From Plumapathes pennacea (taxonomy: Eukaryota > Cnidaria > Anthozoa > Antipatharia > Myriopathidae): a DNA stretch of 64,000 nucleotides. A program made the position numbers and the translations under genes. The stretch lies in contig OZ038463.1 in the NCBI GenBank assembly GCA_964036295.1, forward strand, positions 18,277,069 through 18,341,068, in the 5' to 3' direction. This document shows positions 1 to 11,977 of this stretch, piece by piece. The notes below the pieces were generated by a model, which saw nothing but the letters and a program-made list of their open reading frames with translations, was not told where the DNA came from and did no database searches. Within the stretch, counting starts at the first letter, position 1; each line of letters starts with the position of its first letter.

Positions 1-763
1 CCGAGAAGACGAGTGCAGAGAAGGAGACAGAAACCTTTGATAGCGAGGTGAGTTTGGCGTTCAGAGAAGGTTTACATGAGGGTTGTGATGATTGAGATAA
101 AGTGAGGGAAATAACTAAAACAGATGAAGCAGAAAGTGAGGACGTACACTGTAAGTAGAAAGGAAGGGAGTGAGGAAGTGGTGCAAGAATCGAATGGATG
201 TGAAAAAGAGGAAAACGGCGAACGGAAGGAAAAGCGAAGGAAAAGAGATGGGAGAAAACTAAATGAACAATTTGGCGCTGTAAAAGGGGAAGAGTAAAGG
301 AGGAGAGGAGGAGGTAATGATAAGGGTGTCAAACTAGATAAACGAGGAAGGAGATGAGAAATCAAACGAAAACGTTTTTTAGAAGCCCGCTTTTCATTTG
401 TTCCGGTAGCTTTGCTTGGTTTTTGATGTATAGAACCGTTTAAATAATCTTTTTAGATACAGTTGCACCGGCTGTAAAATACTACAAATCTAACTTACTT
501 TCTTGTCGTTTTTTTTTCAGGCGGTGCGCTATCCTGTACCCGCTGTTAGCATGTGGTGCCGTCTATACTCTACTCTATCACACACACAAGAGGTACGGAT
601 AGCCCACATATTATGGCTTTTGTGTTTCTTCTGTGATCTATATAGAGGGGATTCTACACCCCAGTAACGACATTAAGAGTTTAACTGGTTTGCCCTGTAA
701 CTCACATCCTCTCGGTTCATTTTTGCAGCTGGTATTCCTGGATAATTCGTTGCCTGGTCAATG
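1..763 (+). CDS. CLPTM1L: CLPTM1L-like gene, exons upstream of the transposon insertion (partial)
   Basis: Three exons: 1-47 (enters from outside the window, donor gtgagt), 521-592 (acceptor cag, donor gtacgg) and 729-763 (donor gtgagc). The last two read ILYPLLACGAVYTLL and then WYSWIIRCLVN, which match the conserved transmembrane C-terminal half of CLPTM1/CLPTM1L proteins. These are multi-pass ER/Golgi membrane proteins; CLPTM1L has been reported as an ER lipid scramblase. The downstream exons at 26928-28938 continue in phase, so this is one gene. Oddity: exon 1-47 joins exon 521-592 in the frame ...FDSE-AVRY, but the conserved LYPL stretch lies in another frame, as if about 11 nt were missing near position 532. 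This could be a real lesion or a sequence error. The family call rests on remembered conserved motifs, not on a search. Confidence 0.8.
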
Positions 764-992
764 GTGAGCATTGAGTTGCGACTGAAATACCGTATTTAAC
801 CAGATTTACTATGTGGCCTTAATCCTTAGAGACACGAGCTCTCCCCTTGATCTCCGAGGACGTGTAGCCTTGTGGAAATTGAAACGCGTACATAAGAACT
901 TCTTTGTCAACCAGACATCTGACTTTGGCCTTTCTTGATAACGCTTGTCTGGTTTATGCCTTCATATATGAGGCTACTTAGCTCAGATTATG

Positions 993-999
993 CAGCGGC
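993..999. repeat. Target-site duplication, left copy
   Basis: CAGCGGC directly outside the left terminal repeat; the same 7 bases lie at 26875-26881 outside the right one. If the first base of the preceding G is counted (992, 26874) the duplication is 8 bp, GCAGCGGC. Zisupton/KDZ elements are, as I recall, flanked by 8-bp duplications. Confidence 0.85.
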
Positions 1000-1127
1000 C
1001 ACTCGTCTCTTGTATTCTAAAAGGGTAACACCCACTTTTTCTGAATTTAGAATTGTGGATCACACCCATAACAGATGAGCATCCCCGCCAGCTCAGTGAA
1101 CAATCAAACTGATTGAGCCAATCAGAG
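1000..1127 (+). repeat. Left terminal inverted repeat of the KDZ element, promoter-bearing
   Basis: Begins CACTCGTCTCTTG and runs to ...AGCCAATCAGAG. Its inverted partner begins CACCCGTCTCTCG at 26874 and runs leftward. The inner end holds a CCAAT-box-like AGCCAATCAG about 65 bp before the KDZ ATG at 1184; the partner has the same box in front of the HMG-box gene. Positions 1111-1120 show the uninterrupted sequence into which the ISL2EU element jumped in the other repeat. Confidence 0.9.
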
Positions 1128-3734
1128 CGCTATATTTTTTCCGAAAAGAAAGTACGTGAGCACTGCGAGCGGTGAACTGAATTATGAAGCGCGTAAAATT
1201 CAGTGCGAAATTCATAGATCGGAGTGGGACTCGAAGGGAGAATATTTCATTGTCTTTACACGGCGGGACTTCTCAAGCATCCAGTTCTCCAGCCACTGTG
1301 CAGCCCGAGACACACGATGTTGCAGATCGCGAAGTGCAGGTCGAGTTATCGGACGATGGCGATGGAGATACGACAGTAACCGCTCACCAGAAACGACGGA
1401 TCAGCGAGATAAAAAATGGTGCAATCTACGAGAGCCCCTCGTTAGGGCTTTTATCGAGGAGTTATGTTTACTTCCGAACACGCGTTGTGTTCACTGCCTT
1501 GAAGTCCCAGCTGTAGCCCGTTGTACCTACTGTGGCCCAAGACAGTTTCTCTGTTTGGATTGCAGCAGAGATCTTCACCGATCGAGGAATGTTTTCCATG
1601 TCCTTGAGTTGTGGAAGGTTAGTATTCAGATTTCTCTCACAATTGCCGCGAACGAAAATGATCAAAGCTGTCTGATAGGTTGTTTTGCATGTGAGATTGC
1701 TTCGTTTTGATAGTCCAGAAGACTCTATAGCTATGTAATTATTCCTTGGTTTTACAGAATATTTGTTTGCAATTCATGTGTTATTTCCCTTTCTTTCTTT
1801 CTTATACTAAAGGATGGCATGTTTGTACCACTTTTCCCTAACCATGGTTCCTTGGAACTGAATGGGCACAACTGCTCATCTCTGGAGAAAAGAATATTGA
1901 GCTGCATAGATGGTCAAGGTTATAATAATTTTGTTTATATATACATGTTATATGTATATACATATGTATACCATCTCGATCAATTCCATGCATGTAATTT
2001 TTTCAATTACATTTTGATTTTTTTTTCTAGGAAATCACCATTCTAAAATGGTGACATTTTGCCAGTGTGAGAGTCCAGCTGAGACATTGCTATGACTAGG
2101 GTTATGGCCAGGTTCACCAGAACGTCCATCATGCGCCTTTGATTTACGCCTGATGGATCTTGCAGAACGCTTGTTTATTCACTGCAAAGTGTCCCTTAAT
2201 GAGTTCACAGAAATACTGGATATGCAGAGACCACCCTTGCAGCCTAAACTGGTACAGTATGGACTTAAATGCAGGTTTTGTAACTCTTGGTCTCATTTAC
2301 TTATTTGTAGTTGAAAGTAGTATAATACAGTGTATTAGTGTAGGCAATGATCTGGAAAATAGCATAACTTGCCAGTCTGATGTTACAGGAAGTGCAAATT
2401 GCCATTGGGGTATTGCCTGTGTGCCAGTGATTTATCTTATTTTGCAGTTGAATTCTGTGTACTCTATTTTGAATTCTGGTTGTTTTGAAGAATACAGGTA
2501 TAGTGCATCAATTCCCCCTTCAGCTGATTTAAAATCTAAAAAAAATTAGCAGATATTGTATATGATGTTTTTTCTATACAAATGTACACATGCACAGATC
2601 AATGACTTACATTCTACTCACTCTTTCATTTCACAAGCTCAATAAAATATCTGTGTCCAATCTTTATGGGCACTTTTTACAAAGGCTCGCCACTAATGAT
2701 TGGCTGCGCATATTTTATCTATTGGTATTGTACTGTTATGTACTACTTTGGGGTGTGGCAAGGTTCGATTCCTTGAGTTATCTTTTTCTGTAGCTGGTGC
2801 TACCCGTATGCCCTTTCCTGCAAACACCATGCTGACCAGTGACAAAAATACAAAAAAAAATGTTATCATAATGTTTTTGCATACATAAATAACTGCATGA
2901 TTGTATAAGTTTACAAAAAATGTATTTATATATTACCGGTACTCTGCGTGATATGTCAAATGGCTGTAATTTATATAATATCATATTATAATAATATATG
3001 ATAATGCTAATTTTATTTCATACATGGTTTGTGTTCAACATAAATAATTAAATATTAAATATTTGTAGTGCAATATGTTTCACATTATTTTACAGGTTCT
3101 TTAAGCACCAACTTAGATATCTGAGTAATGAATTCCCTGACCTGCATAATGGCTCTGACTGTCCCATTTGCCCAAAGGTACATATGTACTTGTTGTGCAT
3201 ATTTAGTGTTTAGTTGCCTGAGTGTATAGTCATGTTTGATGTGTTTGATATTATTTTGTATGATTTTGCAGTTTATTCATACAACAAAATCGCAGAGTTA
3301 AAGTATGTTACTTTTAGGCTGGTACTAACACTTTTCCTGTAAGTTTAGTATTTTGATAATGCTCACCTGTTGTTATATTGCTTGATTACTTTTTTTAATT
3401 AATTATCAATTCTTTACTGGTACATTTTTCGGCTTCTTTTAGGCTGAGGGAGTGCTCATTGAGAGCATGGATGCATGTTTTGGTCTAGCCAGGAAGAAAG
3501 CTCAGGGACAAGGAATGGGCACACAAAGCATGAAAATCTGTTTTTTGGAGACCAAGACGATGTTGACAACTTTGTTAACAATTACCAAGAAAGTCGTGGG
3601 AAAACAGAAAATGTATGCACAATTATATGCATGTGATATCTACATTTTGTTATTGGTGTTGGCACCTTCTTTTTAATAATGTTGTATGCAATTTGGTATG
3701 TAGGTAAATGCAAGAACGGTAATGATTTAATTTT

Positions 3735-4347
3735 CCCCGAACGAAGTGAGGGAAATACTCACGACACTAATGCAGTATTATTATACCGCCTACTTGGGGA
3801 CTCCAAGCCTGTCGCCATCTCGAAATTTAACGTTGTCTGTCAGTCTGTCTGTCTGGCGTACGACTTTAGGCGCGGTTACTCCGCTAACCAATAACAAAGG
3901 CCGGATCGATCACGTGTGCCTTGTTGTTTTACTCGGAATAACTTAGAGAATTAACAAATTGACGTCAGTTTTTTATGTGTCTGTCCTCTTATTGATCATG
4001 AAACGCGTCATAACATTGTCAAAAAGTTGTGGATCCACGTGGCGCTTCGCCGAAAATTGATGCTGATATATATGTTGTTTTCTTATTGGGTCAGAGCTTA
4101 GTAACACAAAGTTACTATATTTCAGGCCACTCTTTTTCTCCTTTAAGTGTTCAGCACTTGGTATAGTACAAGTAGTAAAACGTTATTTTAATACGCTTGT
4201 CCCATCAACTACAACAAGCTGGTTACATCAAAGGTTGTATGAAATAGACACATTACTTCTATGTTTATTTTTTTGCGTCGGAACTTCTAATATATGCCAG
4301 TGCAGGACGGAGTGAGGGGGGTATCTGCGATTATCGTATTTCTAGTA
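3735..4347 (+). mobile_element. Helitron-like non-autonomous fragment, copy 1
   Basis: Sits in the KDZ intron after 3612. It starts TTCCCCGAACGAAGTGAGGG and ends GATTATCGTATTTCTAG; the same two ends bound the longer copy at 59137-60440. The CTAG terminus and the link to an STPR-type coding fragment in the long copy point to Helitron or Helentron, but no clear terminal hairpin is visible. No coding content of its own. Confidence 0.5.
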
Positions 4348-6446
4348 TGCAATTGATGCCCCTTATAGGACTGCAACCAATTTCATGCGGGGGAGGTGCT
4401 TCCATCTCTTCGCTCAAAAGGAAAAAATAAACTTTTTGATGAGAAGGGCATATTTGGAAGGGTCTGCAGGCGTGATTTTCCAAAGGGCTTTACAAGTATA
4501 AAACATGGTGAAAGGTACAGTCATCAAATTAACCTCTCTCAGCACAATTCCTGTATACAGTAGTGGTTCTCATGTACATGTATGTCAAAAGCATTCTGGT
4601 TGTGGGTCTATGTATCCATATAGAGTTGAAAGATAATCCAGCAAATGCTTTTTCTTATGTGATCAGTCCATGTCCATCAATGTCAATAAATTGTCTTTTT
4701 CAGGATTTCCTACTCTGTATATGAACTGCAGAGACTAAAAAGAGCACTGAGTGACAAGCCAAACACCAAGCTTATTATGATGTATGACATTGCATGCATT
4801 TTGAATAAGCACATTAAGGTGGGTTAGAAGATATTATAAGCCAAAACAGTATTACAGGTACCATGATTGTTGTCTAACTTCAAGCAAGCTATCCTGTGCC
4901 TGAATGCAGCACTTATGCTAACTTGCATACTATTTCTGAAACTGTAATTTGTTTATAGGCATATATACTCATAATAATTCCTTTAGTTGATTTTACAGCA
5001 AAAAAAGCCTAATTCCTGTACAGGGGATACAAAGAAAGGAATGTTTACCACTGTTATTTGCTTTTGCAGAATAACCCTCGTCTAGAAGCTCCTTTTGGAG
5101 ATATTCCATTGGCAATTCCCATTTTTCACTGCTATGGGCATAAAGCTTCTTGTCAGGTATTTCACAATATTCTGTTGTTTCTATTTTGTTGTATAATATC
5201 AGATAATGATAAGTTTAACTGCCTTTAACTGGATACACAGATCTTTTATGTGTAACAATCTGTGCTGTTGCTTTTTACTACAAATTAATGTAGGTCCAGT
5301 TCAGTCCAAGGCGAACTGAAGGGATTGGTTTGACTGATGGCGAGGGTACTGAACGACTGTGGTCCTTCCTCAGAGACTTCTCTAGGATTACTAAAGAGAT
5401 GAGTCCTGAAAAGCGGATAGACACTTTGAGTGATGGCCTGTTGCATTATGGCAGGGGGCCTCATCAAGAAAATGGGTAACTCGGAATAGCAGTTCACTAC
5501 TCATTTTACTTTATTGTTTTAATTTTTACTTCAATATTTTGTTATCCAGATTTTCCATGATAGTAATGTAAAACATGTGTGTACTAATTTTAATTATACA
5601 GGTTTATCATTAAAGGTGAAGCTTATAAAGGCAAGAGACCTTGAAAGCAGTGTATGCAAAGAAGAGAAGGAGATTATAAAGGGTCTTCCAGGTAAATGCC
5701 ATGTAAATCATGGATTAATTAATTACGATAATTTTATGTTTTAACTGAACATTGTGTTTAGATTGGTGTTCTGTATAAAATCAATTCCTCCGTAGAAATT
5801 CACGAGCTGCCGATTGAGGAATGGGTAAAAGAAGAGATAAGTGACAATGTCGGCCCAGTTGAGGATGGTGAGCTTTGTTGACCTCATAATCTCTACGCTG
5901 GTAGTTTGTTTTCATTACTTTAATATATAAATTACAAAATAGAAGTTCCCTATGTCTTTTTTGGCTCCCTGCAGTTCTGGAGAAACAGTGGGATGAGACG
6001 TACGTTGATCTCTTGGACAATGCAAAGAAATTAAGGTGGGCACATCACTTTAGTTAACCAGTTAATGTTTTCTGTTTAAAGCCGCATTCGGATGATTGTC
6101 AATAAACCAAAGCCAAGGTAGGGTTTTGTTTTACCACGATGCTGAGCAGAAAGCCGGCTGAAAAACTTGTGTGGACCAATGCAAAAGCATACCAAAGTAG
6201 CGCAAAACAAACGCAATCACACGATTACTTTCAACAATCAACTTAAAACAACTCATGAACAACACCATTCAGGACAACAACAATTTGGGATTGATCTTTC
6301 CTATTTTTGTTTCAAGAAATGATGCTATGATGGCGTCGGACGATCAGCAGAACATCCTGGAAACTCAACGGAAACGAAACAGGTGGCTAGCCATGTAAAG
6401 AAATGATGCATTTTGATTAAGAAAGAAGAATGCGAATAATAGTAAT

Positions 6447-6452
6447 TGTTCT

Positions 6453-6494
<42 letters not shown>

Positions 6495-6496
6495 AG
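6447..6496 (+). repeat. (TTGCTG)n microsatellite forming a splice acceptor
   Basis: About seven TTGCTG/CTGTTG units end in TTGCAG, which is the acceptor of the KDZ exon starting at 6497. The repeat itself supplies the pyrimidine-rich tract. Confidence 0.8.
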
Positions 6497-8087
6497 AAAC
6501 GAAAAGGCACTTCAGTCATTCGAAAGGAAGAACGGTGTGCGCAAGCGATGGAAAGAAGGCGAACCTTCCTTCTCTAACGCAAAGAAAAGGCTGGTTATAA
6601 AGTGCAGAAAAAAGCTCCTTCTCCGGCTGCGCAAAATTGCATCTGAAAGACTGTTCCTTTTGGAAATGAAGAGAAAGTATGCTGGTCAGTATGTACTATG
6701 CATATGATAATTCAGTAGTCTCGTGACTCATATTTGTTTGGTAACAGAGTACTTCATTTTGATCGAGAGGATTATTTGCGTATATATCTGGATTATTTGC
6801 GTGTATTTGCGTATTTGTATTGTTTAACATTTACTGCATAAAAATTGGATGGGTTATTCTGTAAGACCCATGACATTTCTATTGTGCATGTTATTACTGT
6901 ACATTACCTTACGAGTTCCCTTACAAAAGGTAAAAGATGTTACTTCTCTTTTCTTTGTTTAGTTTGTAGATGGACAAGGTATCGCCATCAAGTTATCCAA
7001 GCAAATCAACAAGGCAACACTCCATTTGCAGAAAGGTCTGGTGAACCTTAATGCCATGCAGGAAGAGGGCCAGGAAATCCCGTTTGAAGAGGCGAAAGAT
7101 CCAGGCAGCAGTATTTACTCTGATGTGACATCGGCACAAACGGCTCCTAGAAATGTTTTTGTGCCATATCCAGTAAAAAGAAGTTTGATTGAGCTACACT
7201 GTTTGCGGAAGAGATGCGAAGAGGAGCGACTTCTGGTCAAAGAAGAGATGAGGAGACTTGTCTTGTTCTATACTGATCAGAGGGCAATTATCTCTTCACA
7301 TCTCCTTCTGCTAGCAAATGGTGCAGTACCTCACTCACTAGGTCTCCGAAACGTTCTTCTGCATGTGACAGCTGAATACCACCAGGAGCTGCTCTTCCTG
7401 AAAAGGATATGGGAAGGTATTGTGGAAGTTGAAGTAGAGGAAGATGGTCCGTCGTTTCTGGAATTGACCGACACTGACGTTGCAAGCATTCATCGCCTAG
7501 CGGAGGATAATGATCCAATGATGATGACTGACCTAAATTCTGACGATGACGACGACGACGACGACGACGAAGACGAAGATGAAGATGGAGATGATGATAA
7601 AGATTATCATCCCTTGGATAATTAGCAATAATTAGTAGGATAATAAAGAACTATGAACTATCGATAGAGAATGGCAGAGAAAGTGCCCGGCCTCGCCTCG
7701 CAGCTGTGAATCAAGTAAAGCCATTAAAAATCTTATTCCTGCCCATTCCAATGAGCATGCATTGCAATGGGTGACACGTAAATTAGTTTATGTCTATCAA
7801 AAATAAAGATGTTCGTTTAACGCACTTTGCCGCTGAACTTTGCCGCTAAACCGCATTTTGCACACATGACTTTCATGTAGCCTTATATAAGTGTGGGAAC
7901 ATCGTATTTCAAATGGTTAGCTTGGAGAGTTGTGGATAAGGCAACGACTATATACCAGAATTAGAGTCGGAAGAACAAAATATCTTGATTGGCAAGAATC
8001 TATTTTGACATTATGTGAAACGTTAACTTTCCAATTTCGCGCACAACGTGTAGTCAGTCGGGATGGAAAACATCGGATCAGATGTCT

Positions 8088-8877
8088 AAAATGGAAAGTT
8101 CTACATATAAACTGAGACACGATATAGCTATATATCAACGTTTCGTAGAATCGATTGCAGAAAAGTATACAGAACTTCATCCTACAGTATGCGAATTTTT
8201 CCGTTTTATGCGTAAAACGCATTGATAAACGTAGCAGAGTGTGGGGTTGTACACTTCACTTGGACTCTTTCGCACATATACCCCACCAGACAAACCAGAC
8301 CAAATATAAATTCACTGTAAAATCAGGCCAAGTATATAAAATATTCGAATGTAAACTCAATCGCAAAAAGACCATTGGAGAAAACCAAATCAATTGTTGA
8401 ACAACTGTCCATGTCATGTTTGATTTTATGCGAAGTTTTCATCCACCTTATACGCACAGCGGAACATGGAGTCGGAAGGTTAAAATGGAAAGTTTCGCAT
8501 ATAAACTGAGACAAACATAGCTACATGTCAACAATTTGTAGAACATATTGCGGAAAAGTATACAGAAATTCATGCATCCTATGCGAATTTTTCCGTTTTA
8601 TGCGTAACGCGCATTGATAAACGTAGTAGAGTTTGGGGTTGTACTTTTACTTTTTTCGCTCATACACCCCACCAGACAAACCAGGCCAAATGTATATAAT
8701 ATTCATTGTAAAATCAATCGCAAAATGACCATTGAAGAAAAGAAAATAATTTGGTGAACAAGAGTCTATGTTGTGTGATTGTTATGCGAAATTTTCCATC
8801 TTACGCATGAGACCCAGTGATATACATGTCGGAACATCAAGTCGGATGGTCAAAATGGAAAGTTTCGCATATACTTC
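8088..8877 (+). repeat. Tandem repeat, unit about 370-396 bp
   Basis: The phrase AAAATGGAAAGTT recurs at about 8088, 8484 and 8853, and each is followed by related text (GAAAAGTATACAGAA, TTTTTCCGTTTTATGCGTAA, CCCCACCAGACAAACCAG). About two full units plus a partial third. No coding potential seen. Confidence 0.75.
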
Positions 8878-9470
8878 AAAAAAACATAAAATAAATTGTT
8901 TTTGTGCCAAGCTTACTAGGTGAAGTTTCCCAGTTAATTTATAATTAATTTAAGGCTCTAAAAAGGCTATAAGAAATCCCTACAATTGTGAGGGTGGGGG
9001 TGGGGGAAAAGAAAGCTTTCTTTCTGGTCGGCTCAGTTTATTCATTTAGATAGAAAAAGAGTAATTTTATTACTAAATAGACACACACAATTGTGGTGAG
9101 CCGTATGTGCAGCCATCAATTCAAACAAAAACACGTGTATTTATCAGAATTTGCTTACCCAGGGGGTGGGGGTGGAGTAAGTTTGCGACACTCTTATTTA
9201 CCCGTCGTATGTGTTTGTATCTTGTTATACGGATACTTTTTATATTCACCTTCAAAAAAATGTTCGCCTCCTTTTTTTTGGTGGTAAAAGTGGTAAAACT
9301 CATCTTTGAAGAGAATTTTTTATATAAAAATAGTCCTGCTTTACGTTGCCACGGGCTTTAGCTTTTGAAAACATAAATCAGCAGATATATTTTAGACCTG
9401 TAGACATGAAAAGGGCAGTTTGAGCATAGAAGCCGCAGAATCTATCTATTCTTGACTGAACCACTTCTCT

Positions 9471-9521
9471 TGGGGTGGGGGTGGGAGTGGGGCTGGGAGT
9501 GGGGGGTAGGGGTGGGGCTGG
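9471..9521 (+). other. G-rich tract with G-quadruplex potential
   Basis: At least eight runs of three or more G separated by one to three bases, on the + strand, about 280 bp upstream of the C2H2 gene start. Confidence 0.55.
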
Positions 9522-9799
9522 AGTACTCCATTCACGCTGTTGTCAACGTTAACGCCAGCGCATTCTCTGTGCAAAACTGGTGTAATTTTGTATGTGTAAA
9601 ACACATCTAAGAAAACATGATACGTAGGAAAATAAAATAACTAAGGTCGCTGTCAAATAGCTGAGACCACAGTATTGTCGGCCAGCGCGTATCCAATCAT
9701 AACATTTCGCGGGAAACACACTTTTGGACACAAATTTCTGCAGTTTAGACGCAACGCGGTGCTTTTTTTTCCAATTGCCACCGTCACGTAATTCTTGAG

Positions 9800-10607
9800 A
9801 TGGTAAGTTCTCATTTATCTAGTATACAGAGGGTACATTTCCATATAAATGTCTAAAATGGGTGAATACTTTGGGATATACAGGTCGTGATATTGGGTCG
9901 ATATAAGCAGACTCTGATACTCGACGCCGTTTTTATTCTTTCTTTATTTGCAGAGTAGGGGAGGCTCATGCAGAATCACAGGCTGTCCGAAAAGCGGACA
10001 ATGGCTGAAGTGCTTGGCGAAGCATCTAAAGAGGAATCACCCGTCCATTTCAATGAAGGAGCATCAGCGTTTTCCAATAATAAGAACACCTGCAAGGCCA
10101 AAACATATGAAGTACAGGAAAAAATGTGGATTGTGTGGAAAGGTAGCATTGCTCCTTCCACACTTGAAAAACTCCCACAACATTCGAAGTATAGATGCTT
10201 ATGTTGAAGAACTTCGCATGAAGAAAGCAAAGAAGGACAAGAATACCACAAGGTTTGATGAAAAAGTTAATGCACCTTCACTTCCTTTGAAAGCTGAGGC
10301 AAAGTTTACAGGAAAGAGAGAGGAAACTCTATCACACTTTCTAAAAAGAATTTATGTTCCAGTCAACAAATTCCAAGCCAAAATTCCAAGCACCGATGGA
10401 GCCCCCAATGATGCCTTGGGAGCAACTTTGGAAGTGATGGATGCAGTTGTCGAGGAAACATATAATAATGCTACAGAGGATGAGATTGTCAGATATCTAC
10501 TACATCAAAATCTGGGAACATTTGCGATGACTGCTTTATGCAGGGCAACAAAACATATGGACTTGACAGACACGTCTCAAAAATTGAATGAAATCAAGCA
10601 ACGTTAA
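9800..10607 (+). CDS. Unknown protein with two C2H2-like zinc fingers, probable transposon cargo
   Basis: The first exon appears to be just the start codon: ATG at 9800-9802 directly followed by donor gtaagt, with acceptor ...tttgcag at 9951-9953 and exon 9954-10607. Joined, it reads MSRGGSCRITGCP. About 218 residues. Finger 1 is C-x4-C ... H-x4-H near residues 7-28; finger 2 is CGLCG ... H-x4-H near residues 60-78. The middle is Lys-rich and the C-terminal 90 residues are mostly helical-looking with acidic patches. Opening directly at a non-AUG codon at 9948 is less likely than the spliced start. No family recognised. It lies between KDZ transposase and a convergent unknown gene, so it is probably DNA-binding cargo of the element, but that is inference. 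Confidence 0.6.
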
Positions 10608-11229
10608 TTTCCTGGAATGTCAAACAAAGATTTTTGGCTTACTATTCAACACCGAAAGGTTCTGTTCAATTATTACCGTTTTTCAATGTACCATCCGTTC
10701 CCTTCATATGGGCCGTGCCTAATCTGTGAAGAAGAATGCTGCTGCTCTGCCCCCCTTCAAAGTTTGTATATTTTTGTCAGATTTGGCACTTGTAAAAGTT
10801 CCTTTCAATGCAAGAGATGCCTATCTGATGTTCAAAATAATAATCGTATGCACCCCTGTTTTGATTTCTTTTTTTGTAAAAGGTGTGATGAGGAGTTTTA
10901 CGCAAGCCTTAAGTACAAGTAATTTTTCCATTCTAGTAATTCTTGCACAGATGTCCATTAACACTGAATGTATTTAACCCTAACTTTCAACATTTACTTT
11001 TGCTGTGATAACCTAATATTATCAGAAATAATTATACCAAAACCATCAATTCATCTACATCTTTAGAACTTTGTGTGAGGTTATACTTGCTGTACTTAGA
11101 GACTTCACGATTGTGTCATCTATGAAGAGATAATGGCTAAGGGAAATCCCAAAATCCCAAATAATTATGCATTGATTTGATTTACTTGATGTGGCATGCA
11201 CATTAGATCCAAACATGAAAAAAATAACC
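10608..11229. other. Spacer between convergent genes
   Basis: Likely shared 3' flanks. AT-rich with short accidental ORFs; no feature recognised. Confidence 0.5.
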
Positions 11230-11977
11230 TTATATCAAGTTATTCTTCCTGAGAACTCCAAGAACACAATTCTTAAACTGTGCTGGCATTAAAAACTGTG
11301 CACCCTCCACTACATCAAGTTCCTGCTCATAGTACAAAGGACCATGGTCACATTTGATGATCCATTTAAAGAGGATTTCTGTGGGAGTTTTTGCATGGAG
11401 GAACAAGAAGCTCATACTTGCTGGTACTTACATCACTTAGATTTAACCAAAAGCCTTTAAGCCTGGCTTTGCCACTTTTCAGCTTAGTGATATCCCCTAG
11501 AGGGGTTAGATGACAATAAAAAAGCCAAAATGGTTCATCTCTGGCCTCTGTGTATAGAGGGAGTACCACTCCCTTGTGCCTAGCATTCACTTTTATGTTA
11601 TTACCTACGGCTAACCACGCATCTACATCAAAGTAGGATGGGCAGTGGGTGTACAGGATTAGTCTCTCCTCTTGTGTCAAAGACAAATCCTGTACCTCCA
11701 CCTGCTCCTCAGAAATTAAGTTGTGCTCATCGGGTTCTGCAGCTTGCAACACAGCATTTGTAACTTCTTCACCAACTATCTTCTGCAATGTTGATCTGAT
11801 GATGTCTTGCCAGCCATTTGCAGGTGGAGTAGGTACAGGAAGGTTTGAATTCTGACCAGCTTCAGCATCCTGCTCTGGATGTATCAGGAACGTAATCTTG
11901 TCTTTGGCTTCCATGATGATTGTAGCCTGGTTGCTACCATAATTGAATGGTTTCTTGAAAACTATGCCTTCAGGCAA
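11230..11977 (-). pseudogene. Unknown protein, two overlapping frames (probable frameshift)
   Basis: Reading leftward, one frame runs from 11977 to 11366 (about 200 residues) and another from about 11415 to 11230. The second continues with IIKCDHGPLYYEQELDVVEG. The switch lies near 11400-11415, where GATGTAAGTACCAGCAAG could be a relic donor, but no acceptor fits, so a one-base shift is more likely. The 5' exon is not resolved; an in-frame stop precedes 11977. Visible traits: an acidic stretch followed by aromatic-rich text (PFWLFYCHLTPLG, LKGFWLNL). I recognise no family. It converges on the C2H2 gene and reads in the same direction as the HMG-box gene. Confidence 0.45.

Larger units (their letters stand above)
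1184..7625 (+). pseudogene. KDZ (Kyakuja-Dileera-Zisupton) family transposase gene, 14 exons, decayed
   Basis: Exons with GT-AG borders: 1184-1617, 1813-1918, 2031-2274, 3096-3177, 3443-3612, 4369-4514, 4704-4818, 5070-5156, 5294-5475, 5602-5691, 5796-5867, 5975-6035, 6497-6684, 6970-7625. Exon 1 holds a Cys cluster (CVHCLEVP, CTYCG, CLDC, then H) as in KDZ proteins. Family blocks follow: MDACFGLARKK with the first Asp, FDEKGIFGRVCRRDFP, MMYDIAC with the second Asp, IPIFHCYGHKASCQ, and GLTDGEGTERLW with the Glu. The C terminus is an acidic Asp/Glu run. Lesions: A-run at 1411-1416 one base short, in-frame TGA at 2093-2095, one-base shift near 3525, and a phase clash at the 5475 donor. It would cut and join DNA during transposition; as written it cannot make full-length protein. 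Confidence 0.88.
7626..9799. other. Non-coding spacer inside the KDZ element
   Basis: No gene seen. It holds a short 3' flank of the KDZ gene (an AATAA-rich stretch after 7625), a tandem repeat at 8088-8877, several G-rich runs (8990-9008, 9160-9178, 9471-9521), and ends at the probable promoter of the C2H2 gene. Confidence 0.6.

Noticed and set aside
72-365. 97-codon minus ORF
   Set aside because: Low-complexity reflection of a GA-rich intron stretch of CLPTM1L.
6449-6493. CRISPR-like short repeats
   Set aside because: Simple six-base microsatellite in a eukaryotic intron.
10617-10922. Cys-rich 101-codon ORF after the C2H2 gene
   Set aside because: Lies in the 3' flank, overlaps another open frame and shows no regular Cys spacing.
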